Of a stretch of 64,000 nucleotides of DNA, positions 1 through 8,946 are shown piece by piece. Source of the DNA: Pseudooceanicola nitratireducens (lineage in GTDB: Bacteria; Pseudomonadota; Alphaproteobacteria; Rhodobacterales; Rhodobacteraceae); the NCBI RefSeq assembly GCF_900109195.1, contig NZ_FNZG01000002.1, positions 256,191 to 320,190 on the forward strand, in the 5' to 3' direction. The notes beneath the pieces were generated by a model that was not told where the DNA came from, did no database searches, and worked only from the letters and a program-made list of their open reading frames with translations. The position numbers and the translations under genes were made by a program. Within the stretch, counting starts at the first letter, position 1. Each line of letters begins with the position of its first letter.

Positions 1-60
1 CCGCTGCCGCTGCCGCTGCCGCTGCCGCTGCCGCTGCCGCTGCCGCTGCCGCTGCCGCTG
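1..60. repeat. (CCGCTG)10 hexanucleotide tandem repeat
   Basis: Ten perfect copies of CCGCTG open the window and stop where the sequence becomes CCGCTGAGC. The array may extend further left. The unit is a multiple of three, so it could be the end of a coding sequence (Ala-Ala, Arg-Cys or Pro-Leu repeats on this strand); the Arg-Cys frame reaches a TGA at 59-61. Which gene it belongs to, if any, cannot be told from here. Confidence 0.9.
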
Positions 61-167
61 AGCATTGTGGGTGGCGGGTGAACCGCCGATTGCCTTGTCA
101 GGTCAGGTCCGATCTGATCAGGGCGGGGTCAGGCGCGGACGGGGCGAGGCTCCGCCCACGACACGCC

Positions 168-1778
168 TCAAAATTCGCTCCATTCGCCTGTGGGGGCGGG
201 GGAGGGGGCGTTTACAACTTTGCGCAGCGGTTCGGCGCGGGCGGTTGTGGCAATGCTCGGGCCGTGCGGGGTGGCAGATCCGATGTTGAACCGCGCCACG
301 GCGTCGTTCAGGGACTGTGCCTCTTGCGTCAGGGCGACCGAGGCGGCGGAAGTTTCTTCGAACATGGCCGCGTTCTGCTGGGTGACGTTGTCGAGTTCCT
401 GCATCGTGCCCTCGATCGCGGAAATCGTGCCGGCCTGTTCCTCGGCCGAGCCGGCGATGGCGGCGACGTGGTTCGAGACCTCGGAGACAGAGCCGCTGAT
501 CCGGGACAGCGCCTCTCCGGCGGCGCGGACCAGTTGCACCCCGGCCTCGACCTGTTCGTTGCTTTGCGCGATCAATTCCTTGATCTCGCGCGCGGAGTTC
601 GAGGAGCGGGCGGCCAGTGCCCGCACCTCGGTCGCGACGACCGAGAAACCGCGGCCATTTTCCCCGGCGCGCGCGGCCTCGACCCCCGCGTTCAGGGCAA
701 GAAGGTTGGTCTGAAAGGCGATTTCGTCGATGACCTCGGTGATCGAGGAAATGGCGTGGGAGGAGGTTTCGATGGCCGACATGGCGTCGGTTGCGCGTTT
801 CACCACCTCACCCGAATCTTCGGCGTGGTGGCGGGCGGTGTCGACGACAGAGTTCGCCAGTCGCGCCGCATCGGCGGAACTGCGGACCGAGGCCGAGATC
901 TGCTGGATGGCGGACACGGCCTCTTCCAGGCCGGCGGCCTGGCGTTCGGTGCGGGTGGCCAGATCGTTGGCGGCGGCGGAAATCGACCCCGCGTCGGTCG
1001 AAACAAGGTCGGCGTTGGTCACGACGATTTCGACGGTGCGGCGCAGTTCCTGAACGGCGGTGTTGAAGTCCTGCCGAAGCTGATTGTTTTCCGCCCCGAG
1101 GTCGGCGTCGATCTGGGCGGTCAGGTCACGGTCGGCCAGACGCGCCATGGCCTGGCGCAGGTGGTCGACGATGGCGCGTTGCGCGGCCAGGGCCTGGGCG
1201 CGGTTCTGGTGATCTGCGGCCTCGGCCTGGCGGGCGGCGTCATGCGCGGCGGCGACATCGGCATCCATGGCGATCCGCTGGCGGATGGCGATGAACAGCA
1301 CCGCCGTTTCGATCACGACGATGGTGCCGTGAATCGCGGTGCGTTCCAGGTTCGCCACCAGGTCAGACGACGGATAGATCAGCGCGGGCATCAACAGCGA
1401 CAACCCGGCGTGATGGGCGGCGGTCACCCCCGCGCCCAGAAGGATCACCCCGGGATCGGCCATGGCCATGGTCACGGCGAGCAGGGCGAAGAACAGCATG
1501 TGGCTGTCGACCTGCCAGTCGTGTCCGGCCAGAGCCGCGGTCAGGGCCATGGCCTGCCCCAGCAGGCCAAGCGCGGTCATCATCCGCCCCGAGGCCCCGC
1601 CCGAAAGCGATCCGAAATAGCCCGCACCGGCGGCGAGGGCGGCAAACAGCAGCACCGGCAGGGGGGCGTTGCCGACGGCCCAGGCCACCAGCGGGGCAAG
1701 GGGCACGAAGGCCAGCGTACCAAGGGCGATGCGCGTCATCGCCTGGTGCTGCGCCTGTTCAAAATCCGTCCGATCCAT
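168..1778 (-). CDS. Methyl-accepting chemotaxis protein
   Basis: Chemoreceptor of about 536 residues that would signal through CheA/CheW. Residues about 15-170 are a multi-pass membrane region with a W-x-V-D-S-H-M-L-F-F motif like the integral-membrane sensor seen in other alphaproteobacterial receptors; there is no large periplasmic loop. A coiled-coil signalling domain follows, with the hairpin tip [20 protein letters not shown], in which Gly replaces the more usual Val. The C-terminus is EWSEF, resembling the xWxxF pentapeptide that tethers CheR/CheB. The start is chosen at 1778 because its ATG overlaps the upstream stop as TGATG; in-frame ATGs at 1790 and 1796 are possible. No che genes are in the window. 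Confidence 0.93.
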   Translation of the reverse strand: MDRTDFEQAQHQAMTRIALGTLAFVPLAPLVAWAVGNAPLPVLLFAALAAGAGYFGSLSGGASGRMMTALGLLGQAMALTAALAGHDWQVDSHMLFFALLAVTMAMADPGVILLGAGVTAAHHAGLSLLMPALIYPSSDLVANLERTAIHGTIVVIETAVLFIAIRQRIAMDADVAAAHDAARQAEAADHQNRAQALAAQRAIVDHLRQAMARLADRDLTAQIDADLGAENNQLRQDFNTAVQELRRTVEIVVTNADLVSTDAGSISAAANDLATRTERQAAGLEEAVSAIQQISASVRSSADAARLANSVVDTARHHAEDSGEVVKRATDAMSAIETSSHAISSITEVIDEIAFQTNLLALNAGVEAARAGENGRGFSVVATEVRALAARSSNSAREIKELIAQSNEQVEAGVQLVRAAGEALSRISGSVSEVSNHVAAIAGSAEEQAGTISAIEGTMQELDNVTQQNAAMFEETSAASVALTQEAQSLNDAVARFNIGSATPHGPSIATTARAEPLRKVVNAPSPAPTGEWSEF

Positions 1779-2107
1779 CAGCCTGTCCATCCACATAGGG
1801 CCGCGACCACCCGGCCGTTCAGGACCGCCCAGGCCCCGGAAGCCCGCAGCGCCGCGGGAAAATCTGCCGTGAGGTCCGCCGTTTCGGGCGTGGCAAGCAG
1901 CCCAAGCCAGGATTGCCCGGGCCCGACCGGTCGGCCACCGGCATCCGCCACCACCTGCAGGGCATCGCCCCAGGGGGGTGTCAGCACAAGCACAGGGCCA
2001 TCGCCCGCCCCCCGCACTGGCGGGGCGGCAAGAAGGGGCAAAAGGGGGCCGGCCAGCACAAGGCCCGCCGCCATCCCCCATGCAAGAGAGAGTCGGCCAT
2101 CGATCAT
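1778..2107 (-). CDS. Small membrane-anchored hypothetical protein
   Basis: Protein of 109 residues of unknown family. An N-terminal hydrophobic stretch (about residues 9-28, rich in Leu, Ala and Gly) would be a signal anchor or signal peptide; the remaining 80 residues are short and Gly/Ala/Pro-rich without a motif I recognise. Its stop codon overlaps the start of the chemoreceptor gene by one base (TGATG), so the two are probably translationally coupled. It is divergent from xth. A role in ligand sensing with the receptor is only inferred from the coupling. Confidence 0.7.
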   Translation of the reverse strand: MIDGRLSLAWGMAAGLVLAGPLLPLLAAPPVRGAGDGPVLVLTPPWGDALQVVADAGGRPVGPGQSWLGLLATPETADLTADFPAALRASGAWAVLNGRVVAALCGWTG

Positions 2108-2229
2108 GCCCCCTGCCTAAGGCAAAACCTTTTCCCGCCCGTTAACAGCCCCCCGAAACCGCGCGTTTTCGCATATTCCTTCGGGCCGTGCCGTGTTACC
2201 CCGGGGCCGAACAGACCCGGAGGCTGAAC

Positions 2230-3018
2230 ATGGGCTTTACGCTTGCAACGTGGAACATCAACTCGGTCCGGCTGAGAGAGCCGCTGGTGCTGCAGGTGCT
2301 GCAGGAAGAGGGCCCCGATGTCCTGTGCCTTCAGGAATGCAAATCCCCCGTCGACAAGATCCCGCGTGAGGCTTTTGCCGAGCTGGGCTATACCCATATG
2401 ATCGCGCGCGGTCAGAAGGGCTATAACGGGGTGGCGATCCTGTCGAAGCTGCCGATCGAGGACGCGGGCGACCGGGATTTCGCCAGCCTCGGCCATGCGC
2501 GCCACATCGCGGGGCGGCTGGAAAACGGCGTGACGATCCACAACTTCTACGTCCCCGCGGGGGGTGACAAACCCGACCGCGCGATCAACGAGAAATTCGG
2601 CCAGAAGCTGGATTACCTGACCGAGATGCGCGACTTTTTCCACGCCGAGACGCCGGAAAAGGCGATCCTTGTGGGCGATCTGAACATCGCCCCGCGCGAA
2701 GACGACGTCTGGGATCACAAGAAGCTGTTGAAGGTCGTCAGCCATACCCCGATCGAGGTCGAGCATCTGGCGCAGACCCAGGACGCGGGCAAATGGGTCG
2801 ACATCACCCGGCAGGACATCCCCGAAGGGAACCTCTATTCCTGGTGGTCCTACCGGTCGCCCGACTGGGATGCGGCCGACAAGGGCCGGCGGCTGGATCA
2901 CATCTGGGCCACGCCCGATATCTCGAACGCCGGTCACGGGTCGCGCATCCTGCGCCACGTCCGGGGCTATACCCAGCCCTCGGATCACGCGCCGGTTCTG
3001 GCGACCTTTGATCTGTAA
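2230..3018 (+). CDS. xth: Exodeoxyribonuclease III
   Basis: AP endonuclease / 3'-5' exonuclease of base excision repair, 262 residues, the usual size. It is an endonuclease/exonuclease/phosphatase fold protein with the family landmarks: WNINS near residue 8, LQE at 34-36 (metal-binding Glu), GDLNIAP in the middle (catalytic Asp and Asn) and SDHAPV near the end (catalytic His). An upstream in-frame ATG at 2188 exists, but 2230 is preceded by a strong GGAGG seven bases away and the protein begins at the conserved core. It is followed by cnoX on the same strand after 118 bases. Confidence 0.95.
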   Translation: MGFTLATWNINSVRLREPLVLQVLQEEGPDVLCLQECKSPVDKIPREAFAELGYTHMIARGQKGYNGVAILSKLPIEDAGDRDFASLGHARHIAGRLENGVTIHNFYVPAGGDKPDRAINEKFGQKLDYLTEMRDFFHAETPEKAILVGDLNIAPREDDVWDHKKLLKVVSHTPIEVEHLAQTQDAGKWVDITRQDIPEGNLYSWWSYRSPDWDAADKGRRLDHIWATPDISNAGHGSRILRHVRGYTQPSDHAPVLATFDL

Positions 3019-3136
3019 TCCGGTCCAGTCGGGGCGGCTGTGGCTTGGAAAGCGGGGGGCCGCGCCCTTATATAGGCCGCAACAGCCGCTGTGACGCGGC
3101 ACGGACAGCATTCGGGCCCCTGGAGCGGGCCAAGAT

Positions 3137-4084
3137 ATGGGGATGGACAAGATGATCGAACTGGGCGGAACGCAGACACAGGCCCCGGCAGGCGACCTGA
3201 TCAAGGACGTGACCGAGGAAAACTTCATGACCGACGTGGTCGACGCCTCGAACGAGGTGCCGGTGATCGTCGATTTCTGGGCCACCTGGTGCGGCCCGTG
3301 CAAGACGCTTGGCCCGATGCTGGAAAAGGCCGTGATCGCCGCCAAGGGCGCGGTGAAGATGGTCAAGATCGACGTCGACCAGAACCAGCGGCTGACCCAG
3401 GCGCTGTCGCAGCAGGGGCTGCCGCTGCAATCCATTCCGACCGTCGTCGCCTTTGTGCAGGGGCGTCCGATCGACATGTTCCAGGGCGCGGTTCCGGGAT
3501 CCGAGATCGACGCCTTCATCAAGCGCGCGATCGAGGCCGCCGGGGGCGATGCCTCGGGCGGGCTGGATGATGCGGTGGCCGCCGCGGAAGAGATGCTGGA
3601 GCAGGGCGCGGCCGAGGATGCGGCAGAAACCTTTGCGGCGATCCTTCAGGAGGACCCCAACCATGCGGGCGCCTACGGCGGGCTGGTGCGGTCCTACCTG
3701 GCGCTTGGCCAGGTCGACCAGGCCGAGGCCGCGCTGAACGGTGCCCCGGCCGAGATTTCCGCCACCCCCGAGCTGGAAGCCGCCCACGCCCAGATCGAGC
3801 TGGCCAAACAGGCCGCAAACGCCGGTCCGGTGGCGGATCTTCTGGCCGCGGTCGAGGCCACGCCGGACGATCACCAGGCCCGGTTCGATCTGGCGCAGGC
3901 GCTGCATGCCTCGGGCGATGCGCAGGGCGCGGTCGACCAGCTTTTGGACCTGTTCCGCCGGGACCGCGAGTGGAACGACGGGGCGGCCAAGGCGCAGCTT
4001 TTCACCATCTTCGAGGCGCTGGATGCCAAGGATCCGATCGCGCTGAACGGACGGCGGAAACTCAGCTCGATGATATTTGCCTGA
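3137..4084 (+). CDS. cnoX: Thioredoxin-TPR co-chaperone CnoX (YbbN)
   Basis: Protein of 315 residues with an N-terminal thioredoxin domain (about 25-130) and C-terminal TPR-like helices, the CnoX/YbbN architecture. In this family it protects unfolded proteins under oxidative stress and hands them to chaperones. The active site is intact, WCGPC with cysteines at 52 and 55; Escherichia coli CnoX has SQHC instead, so this protein may also be redox-active. The start at 3137 has GGAG 11 bases upstream; ATGs at 3143 and 3152 are alternatives. It lies 41 bases before the LON-domain gene. Confidence 0.92.
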   Translation: MGMDKMIELGGTQTQAPAGDLIKDVTEENFMTDVVDASNEVPVIVDFWATWCGPCKTLGPMLEKAVIAAKGAVKMVKIDVDQNQRLTQALSQQGLPLQSIPTVVAFVQGRPIDMFQGAVPGSEIDAFIKRAIEAAGGDASGGLDDAVAAAEEMLEQGAAEDAAETFAAILQEDPNHAGAYGGLVRSYLALGQVDQAEAALNGAPAEISATPELEAAHAQIELAKQAANAGPVADLLAAVEATPDDHQARFDLAQALHASGDAQGAVDQLLDLFRRDREWNDGAAKAQLFTIFEALDAKDPIALNGRRKLSSMIFA

Positions 4085-4124
4085 TCCCCTTTGCCTGATC
4101 CCCGGCGCGCACTAGTTCTGGATC

Positions 4125-4787
4125 ATGCTGAAAAGGTCCGATCTTCCGCAGGTGATCCCTGTCTTTCCGTTGCCCGGGGCGCTGCTGCTGCCCCGGTCGC
4201 GGTTGCCGCTGCATCTGTTTGAACCGCGCTACCTGGCGATGTTCGAGGATGTGCTGAAAACGCCGGATCGGCTGATCGGGATGATCCAGCCCGATCCGCG
4301 CTTTTCCGGGGCCGAGGACGAGGCCAAGGGCCCGCCGCTGCACCTGATCGGATGCGCCGGGCGCGTCACGCAGTTTTCCGAAACCGAGGATGGGCGGTAC
4401 ATGATCACGCTTGCAGGCGTGTCGCGGTTCCGGCTGCGCGAAGAGGTCGCGGGCTTTGTGCCCTACCGCCGGGCCTCGGTCGACTGGGCGGGGTTCGAAC
4501 AGGATCTTGCGCGGGAAGAAGAGCGTGATCCGGGCTTTGATCGCGCGACCTTCCTGACGCTTCTGGACAAGTACTTCCGCGCCAAGTCACTGGACACGGA
4601 TTGGGAAACGCTGGAAAAGGCCGAGGATGAGATGTTGATCAACTCTCTGTCCATGTTGCTGGGCTTCGACCCCGAGGACAAGCAGGCGCTTCTTGAGGCA
4701 CCTTCGCTGACCACGCGGCGCGAAACCCTGGTGACGCTGATCGAATATGCCCTGCGCGGCGGGGACGAGACCGGAGTGCTGCAATGA
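4125..4787 (+). CDS. LON peptidase substrate-binding domain protein
   Basis: Protein of 220 residues matching the N-terminal substrate-recognition domain of Lon protease without ATPase or protease parts. Landmarks are the start [24 protein letters not shown] and a GCAGRV segment in the middle of the domain. The last third is helical and charged. Such stand-alone proteins are common in Proteobacteria; their exact task is unknown. It sits between cnoX and a Trm112-like gene, whose start overlaps its stop by four bases (ATGA), so the three probably form one transcription unit. Confidence 0.9.
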   Translation: MLKRSDLPQVIPVFPLPGALLLPRSRLPLHLFEPRYLAMFEDVLKTPDRLIGMIQPDPRFSGAEDEAKGPPLHLIGCAGRVTQFSETEDGRYMITLAGVSRFRLREEVAGFVPYRRASVDWAGFEQDLAREEERDPGFDRATFLTLLDKYFRAKSLDTDWETLEKAEDEMLINSLSMLLGFDPEDKQALLEAPSLTTRRETLVTLIEYALRGGDETGVLQ

Positions 4788-4987
4788 GCGATGCCAACGA
4801 GACCCCGCGCCAGACGCCTTTCGACCGCCGTATGCTCGAGGCGCTGATCTGTCCGCTGACCCAGACCACGCTGTCCTATGACGCCGAACGTCAGGAGCTG
4901 GTCAGCAAGGCTGCGAACCTGGCCTTCCCGATCCGCAACGGCATTCCGATCATGCTGGAAGACGAAGCCCGCGTGCTGGACGCCTAA
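4784..4987 (+). CDS. Trm112 family protein
   Basis: Protein of 67 residues resembling the UPF0434/Trm112-like family (YcaR in Escherichia coli). Family features are [10 protein letters not shown] near residue 19 and [16 protein letters not shown] near the end. In eukaryotes Trm112 activates methyltransferases; the bacterial role is less well defined. The bacterial form seen here keeps only one cysteine of the zinc site. Its ATG overlaps the LON-domain gene stop (ATGA). Its own stop overlaps the end of the convergent hydroxylase gene by four bases. Confidence 0.9.
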   Translation: MSDANETPRQTPFDRRMLEALICPLTQTTLSYDAERQELVSKAANLAFPIRNGIPIMLEDEARVLDA

Positions 4988-6195
4988 CGCATCAGCGCGG
5001 GCAGGTCGCCGGTCAGGCCGGCGGCTTCGCGGATGAAGGTGCGGCGCAGGCGCGGGGTGGCGTTGATCGCCCCCATGCCGATGTCACGGGCCATGCGCAG
5101 CAGCGGATTGTCACTGGAAAACAGCCGGTTGGACAGGTCCGTCGCCATGGCCAGCGATGCGGTGTCAAAGCGCCGCCATTCCTGATAGCGCCGCAACACC
5201 AGGATCGAGGCCACGTCTTCGCCCCGCGCCCGCGCTTCGCCCAGGACCTGGGCCAGGGCCCCGATGTCGCGCAGCCCGGCGTTCAGGCCCTGACCGGCAA
5301 TCGGATGCATCCCGTGGGCCGCATCCCCGACCAGCGCCAGCCGATCCGCGATGAAACTGTCGGCAACCGTCAGGCTAAGCGGATAGGTGAAGCGCTTCCC
5401 GGCCAGGGAAATGTCGCCCAGAAAATCACCGAAGCGCGGCCGCAGGACGGTCAGGTAATCGTCATCGCTCAGCGCCTGGAAGGCGGCGGCATTGGCGGCG
5501 CTCTCGCTCCAGACAATGGAACTGCGGTTGCCGGGCAGGGGCAGGATGGCCAGCGGTCCGGGCGGCAGGAAGAACTGATGCGCCACGCCGTTGTGCGGCT
5601 TTTCGTGCTGGATCGCGCAGACCAGCGCGGTCTGGCCATAGTCCCAGCCGGTGCGTTTGATCCCGGCCCGTTCCGCGGTGCCGGACCGGCGCCCGTCACA
5701 GCCGATCAGCAGCGATCCGGTCAGCACCCGTCCCGAGGCCAGGGTGACCCGGGCGGCCCCGTCGGTGTCCTGCGCCACGACGGTTTCGCCGTTCAGCACG
5801 GTGATGCGGGGGTTGGCCTCCATCGCGTCCATCAGGGCGCGGCGCAGATAGCGGTCCTCGACCATGTGGCCCATGGGGCCTTCCTCGATCTCGGCGTGGT
5901 CGAAATGCATCAGGAAGGGGCTGGGGGTTTCCCCTGCGCGGCCGTCGGTGACCTTGATCTCCAGCATGGGATGGCTGTGGTCGGCCACGTGGTCCCAGAC
6001 CCCGATACGCCGCAGCAACCGGACCGAGGCCAGCGCCAGCGCATAGGACCGGCCGTCGAAATCCTGATCCTGTCGCGGGGCGGCGGGCAGGGCGTCGATC
6101 ACGGTGCTGGTCAGCCCGGCATGGGCCAGGGCCAGGGCGGTCGCGGGGCCGTTCAGGCCGCCGCCGACGATCAGGATATCGCTGTCATGTTCCAT
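4984..6195 (-). CDS. UbiH/UbiF-type FAD-dependent hydroxylase
   Basis: Flavoprotein monooxygenase of 403 residues from the UbiH/Coq6 family, which hydroxylates the ring during ubiquinone synthesis. It carries the N-terminal dinucleotide-binding motif [18 protein letters not shown], the DGRRS motif in the middle and the FAD-ribityl motif [18 protein letters not shown] in the C-terminal half. Which ring position it hydroxylates cannot be told from sequence alone. The start at 6195 gives a protein beginning just before the FAD motif; an in-frame ATG about 36 bases upstream is possible. It is divergent from the amidase gene. Confidence 0.9.
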   Translation of the reverse strand: MEHDSDILIVGGGLNGPATALALAHAGLTSTVIDALPAAPRQDQDFDGRSYALALASVRLLRRIGVWDHVADHSHPMLEIKVTDGRAGETPSPFLMHFDHAEIEEGPMGHMVEDRYLRRALMDAMEANPRITVLNGETVVAQDTDGAARVTLASGRVLTGSLLIGCDGRRSGTAERAGIKRTGWDYGQTALVCAIQHEKPHNGVAHQFFLPPGPLAILPLPGNRSSIVWSESAANAAAFQALSDDDYLTVLRPRFGDFLGDISLAGKRFTYPLSLTVADSFIADRLALVGDAAHGMHPIAGQGLNAGLRDIGALAQVLGEARARGEDVASILVLRRYQEWRRFDTASLAMATDLSNRLFSSDNPLLRMARDIGMGAINATPRLRRTFIREAAGLTGDLPALMR

Positions 6196-6276
6196 GCCGC
6201 CGAATATGGGCTTCCGGGCGGGATTGTCCATGCGCCGCGGTGCCGCTACCGTCGCGGCAAAATCGGAGGGTGCATC

Positions 6277-7602
6277 ATGGATGAATGGCGGTGGATGACG
6301 GCGGCGGACCTGGGGCGCGGGATCGCGGCCGGTGATATCGACCCGGAGGCCCTGTGCGAGGTCTTTCTGACGGCGATCGAGGCGCATGAGCACCGCGACC
6401 GCATTTATGCCCGGCTCACCCCCGACCGCGCCCGGGCCGAGGCGCGCGCCGCCGCGATCCGCGCCCGCGCCGGCACGCGCAAGTCCCCGCTGGACGGGGT
6501 GCCGGTGTCCTGGAAGGACCTGTTCGACAGTGCCGGCATCGCGACCGAAGCCGGGTCCGCCCTGCTGGAAGGCCGGGTGCCGGATCGTGACGCCCATGTG
6601 CTGGAGGTGGCCTCGGCCCATGGGCTGGTCTGCCTGGGCAAGACGCATCTGTCGGAACTGGCCTTTTCCGGGCTGGGCCTGAACCCGATGACCGAAACCC
6701 CGCCCAATGTGCATAACCCCGACTGGGTGCCGGGGGGATCGTCCTCGGGGGCGGCGGCCTCGGTCGCCTTCGGGCTGGCAGCGGCGGCCATCGGGTCGGA
6801 CACCGGCGGATCGGTGCGGATCCCGGCCGCCTGGAACGACCTTGTCGGGCTCAAGACCACCTCCGGCCGGCTGTCGCTAGAAGGGGCGGTGCCGCTGTGT
6901 ACCTCATTCGACACCGTGGGCCCGCTGTGCCGCAGTGTCGAGGATGCGACCCTGCTTCTGTCGGTGCTCGAAGGCTCTAAACCGGCGGATTTGCGGGGGA
7001 CGTCGCTGAAGGGTCTGCGCTTCGGGGCGTTGCAGACTGCGGTGCTGGACGACATCCGCGACGCGCCCCTGGCGGGCTATGACGCGGCGGTCGGGAAACT
7101 GCGCGCCGCCGGGGCCGAGGTGGTGCCCTTTGATGCGCCCGAGGTCACGGATGCCCTGGCCCAGTCGTCGGTCTATGCCGCCGAAGCCTATGGGTTGTGG
7201 AAAGACGTGATCGAGGCCGCGCCCGAGAAGATGTTCGACCAGATCCTGGGCCGCTTCCGGTCAGGGGGTGAGATGTCCGCGCCGGATTTCGTCGCCGCCT
7301 GGACCGTGCTGAAGGATGCGCGCAAGGCCTGGGACGCCCGTGTCGCCGGGTTCGACGCGGTCATCGCGCCGACCGCGCCGATCCTGCCGCCGGACCGCGA
7401 CCGCCTGATGACGGATCAGGACTATTACGTGACCGAAAACCTGCTGGCCCTGCGCAACACTCGCGTCGGCAACGTGCTGGGGCTGTCTGCGCTGACGCTG
7501 CCCACGGGCACACCGGCCTGCGGGCTGATGCTGATGGGCCGTCCCATGGGCGAAGGGGCGCTGGTGCGGATCGGGATCGCGGCGGAACGCGCACTGGCCT
7601 GA
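6277..7602 (+). CDS. Amidase (amidase signature family)
   Basis: Hydrolase of 441 residues of the amidase signature family. The Ser-cisSer-Lys triad is visible: Lys80 in VSWKDLFD, cis-Ser155 in PGGSSSGAA and nucleophile Ser179 in GSDTGGSVRIPAA. Substrate is unknown. It is related to GatA, but no gatB or gatC is adjacent, so a general amide hydrolase is more likely than the tRNA amidotransferase subunit. The start has GGAGGG seven bases upstream; the reading frame is open much further upstream, but that part lies opposite the hydroxylase gene. Confidence 0.9.
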   Translation: MDEWRWMTAADLGRGIAAGDIDPEALCEVFLTAIEAHEHRDRIYARLTPDRARAEARAAAIRARAGTRKSPLDGVPVSWKDLFDSAGIATEAGSALLEGRVPDRDAHVLEVASAHGLVCLGKTHLSELAFSGLGLNPMTETPPNVHNPDWVPGGSSSGAAASVAFGLAAAAIGSDTGGSVRIPAAWNDLVGLKTTSGRLSLEGAVPLCTSFDTVGPLCRSVEDATLLLSVLEGSKPADLRGTSLKGLRFGALQTAVLDDIRDAPLAGYDAAVGKLRAAGAEVVPFDAPEVTDALAQSSVYAAEAYGLWKDVIEAAPEKMFDQILGRFRSGGEMSAPDFVAAWTVLKDARKAWDARVAGFDAVIAPTAPILPPDRDRLMTDQDYYVTENLLALRNTRVGNVLGLSALTLPTGTPACGLMLMGRPMGEGALVRIGIAAERALA

Positions 7603-7758
7603 GGGCGGGTTTTCCGCACCTGCGCCGCGGGACAGAACGCCATGTCTGAAATGCCACAACGGCCCTACGGCATGGCTATCCCACTGGACGCAGCCACAAC
7701 ATTTGGATAAAGTTTTGGGAAACGGGGCACGAATGATCCCGATCCTGAGGCAGTATTG

Positions 7759-8934
7759 ATGTTTCCCGAGCGGTTTTCGAACCTTCCGGCTTATGCGTTC
7801 CCGCGCCTGCGTGCGCTATTGGACAGCCATGTCCCGGGCGGTCCGGTCGTCAACATGACGATTGGAGAGCCCAAGCATCCCTTCCCATCCTGGGTGGGCG
7901 ATGTGCTGGCGGCCAATGTGGACGGATTTGCCAAGTATCCGCCGAATGACGGCACGCCCGAGCTGTTGCAGAACATCTCGGACTGGATCGCGCGTCGCTA
8001 TGACGTGTCTGTTGGCGTGGACCGGATCATGGTGCTGAACGGATCGCGCGAAGGGCTGTATAACGCCGCCATGGCGCTGTTGCCGGAACAGAAGGCGGGC
8101 AAGCGGCCCGTCGTGCTGATCCCGAACCCCTTCTACCAAGTCTACATGATCGGCGCGATTTCCGTGGGGGCAGAGCCGAAATTCGTCTCTGCAACAGCGG
8201 AAAACGGGTTCATGCCTGACTATGCGTCGCTGCCTGCGGATCTGCTGGACCGGGTGACCGGGGCCTATATCTGTTCGCCCGCCAACCCGCAGGGGGCCGT
8301 GGCCAGCCGCGCCTATTGGAAGACCCTGCTGGCGCTGGCGGAAAAGCACGATTTCACCGTGTTCAGTGACGAATGCTATTCCGAGATCTACCGGAACGAA
8401 CCGCCCGTCGGCATCCTCGAGGTCGCGCAGGAAATCGGTGCCGATCCTGAACGGGTGGTGATCTTCCAGTCGCTGTCGAAACGGTCGAACCTGCCGGGCC
8501 TGCGCTCGGGCTTTATTGCTGCCGGGCCTGAATCGGCCAAGCGGATCCGCCAGCTGCGGGCCTATTCCGGGGCGCCGCTGCCGCTGCCCCTGCAGAAGGT
8601 GGCCGAACGCGTCTGGGCGGATGAAGAGCATGTGGTCGAGAACCGCGCGCTTTATCAGGAGAAATTTGCCGTGGCCGATCGCATTTTCGACGGCGTGCCC
8701 GGCTATCAGGGGCCAGAGGGCGGGTTCTTCCTTTGGCTGCCGGTCGAGGATGGCGAAGCCGCCGCCCTGGACCTTTGGACACAGACGGGGATCCGGGTCC
8801 TGCCCGGGGCCTACCTCGCCCGCGAGGTGGACGGCGAAAACCCCGGAAAACCCTATATCAGGGTCGCATTGGTGACCCCAAAAGACGAGATGGCCAAGGC
8901 GCTGACCACGCTGCGCGACCATCTGTATAAATGA
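7759..8934 (+). CDS. Class I/II PLP-dependent aminotransferase
   Basis: Fold-type I aminotransferase of 391 residues. PLP-binding Lys241 lies in SLSKRSNLPG, and the substrate-arginine region is near the C-terminus (YIRVALV). The sequence resembles the branch that includes succinyldiaminopimelate transaminase DapC, so lysine/diaminopimelate synthesis is possible; dapA is also in this window but 22 kb away. The start is ATG at 7759 with GAGG eight bases upstream; a TTG immediately before is unlikely. The gene ends 12 bases before ftsK, suggesting cotranscription. Confidence 0.88.
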   Translation: MFPERFSNLPAYAFPRLRALLDSHVPGGPVVNMTIGEPKHPFPSWVGDVLAANVDGFAKYPPNDGTPELLQNISDWIARRYDVSVGVDRIMVLNGSREGLYNAAMALLPEQKAGKRPVVLIPNPFYQVYMIGAISVGAEPKFVSATAENGFMPDYASLPADLLDRVTGAYICSPANPQGAVASRAYWKTLLALAEKHDFTVFSDECYSEIYRNEPPVGILEVAQEIGADPERVVIFQSLSKRSNLPGLRSGFIAAGPESAKRIRQLRAYSGAPLPLPLQKVAERVWADEEHVVENRALYQEKFAVADRIFDGVPGYQGPEGGFFLWLPVEDGEAAALDLWTQTGIRVLPGAYLAREVDGENPGKPYIRVALVTPKDEMAKALTTLRDHLYK

Positions 8935-8946
8935 GGACGAGGCGAG

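Noticed and set aside
5305-6276. Longer amidase frame starting at 5305
   Set aside because: The extra part is antisense to the UbiH-type gene; ATG at 6277 has a good ribosome site and starts the amidase domain.
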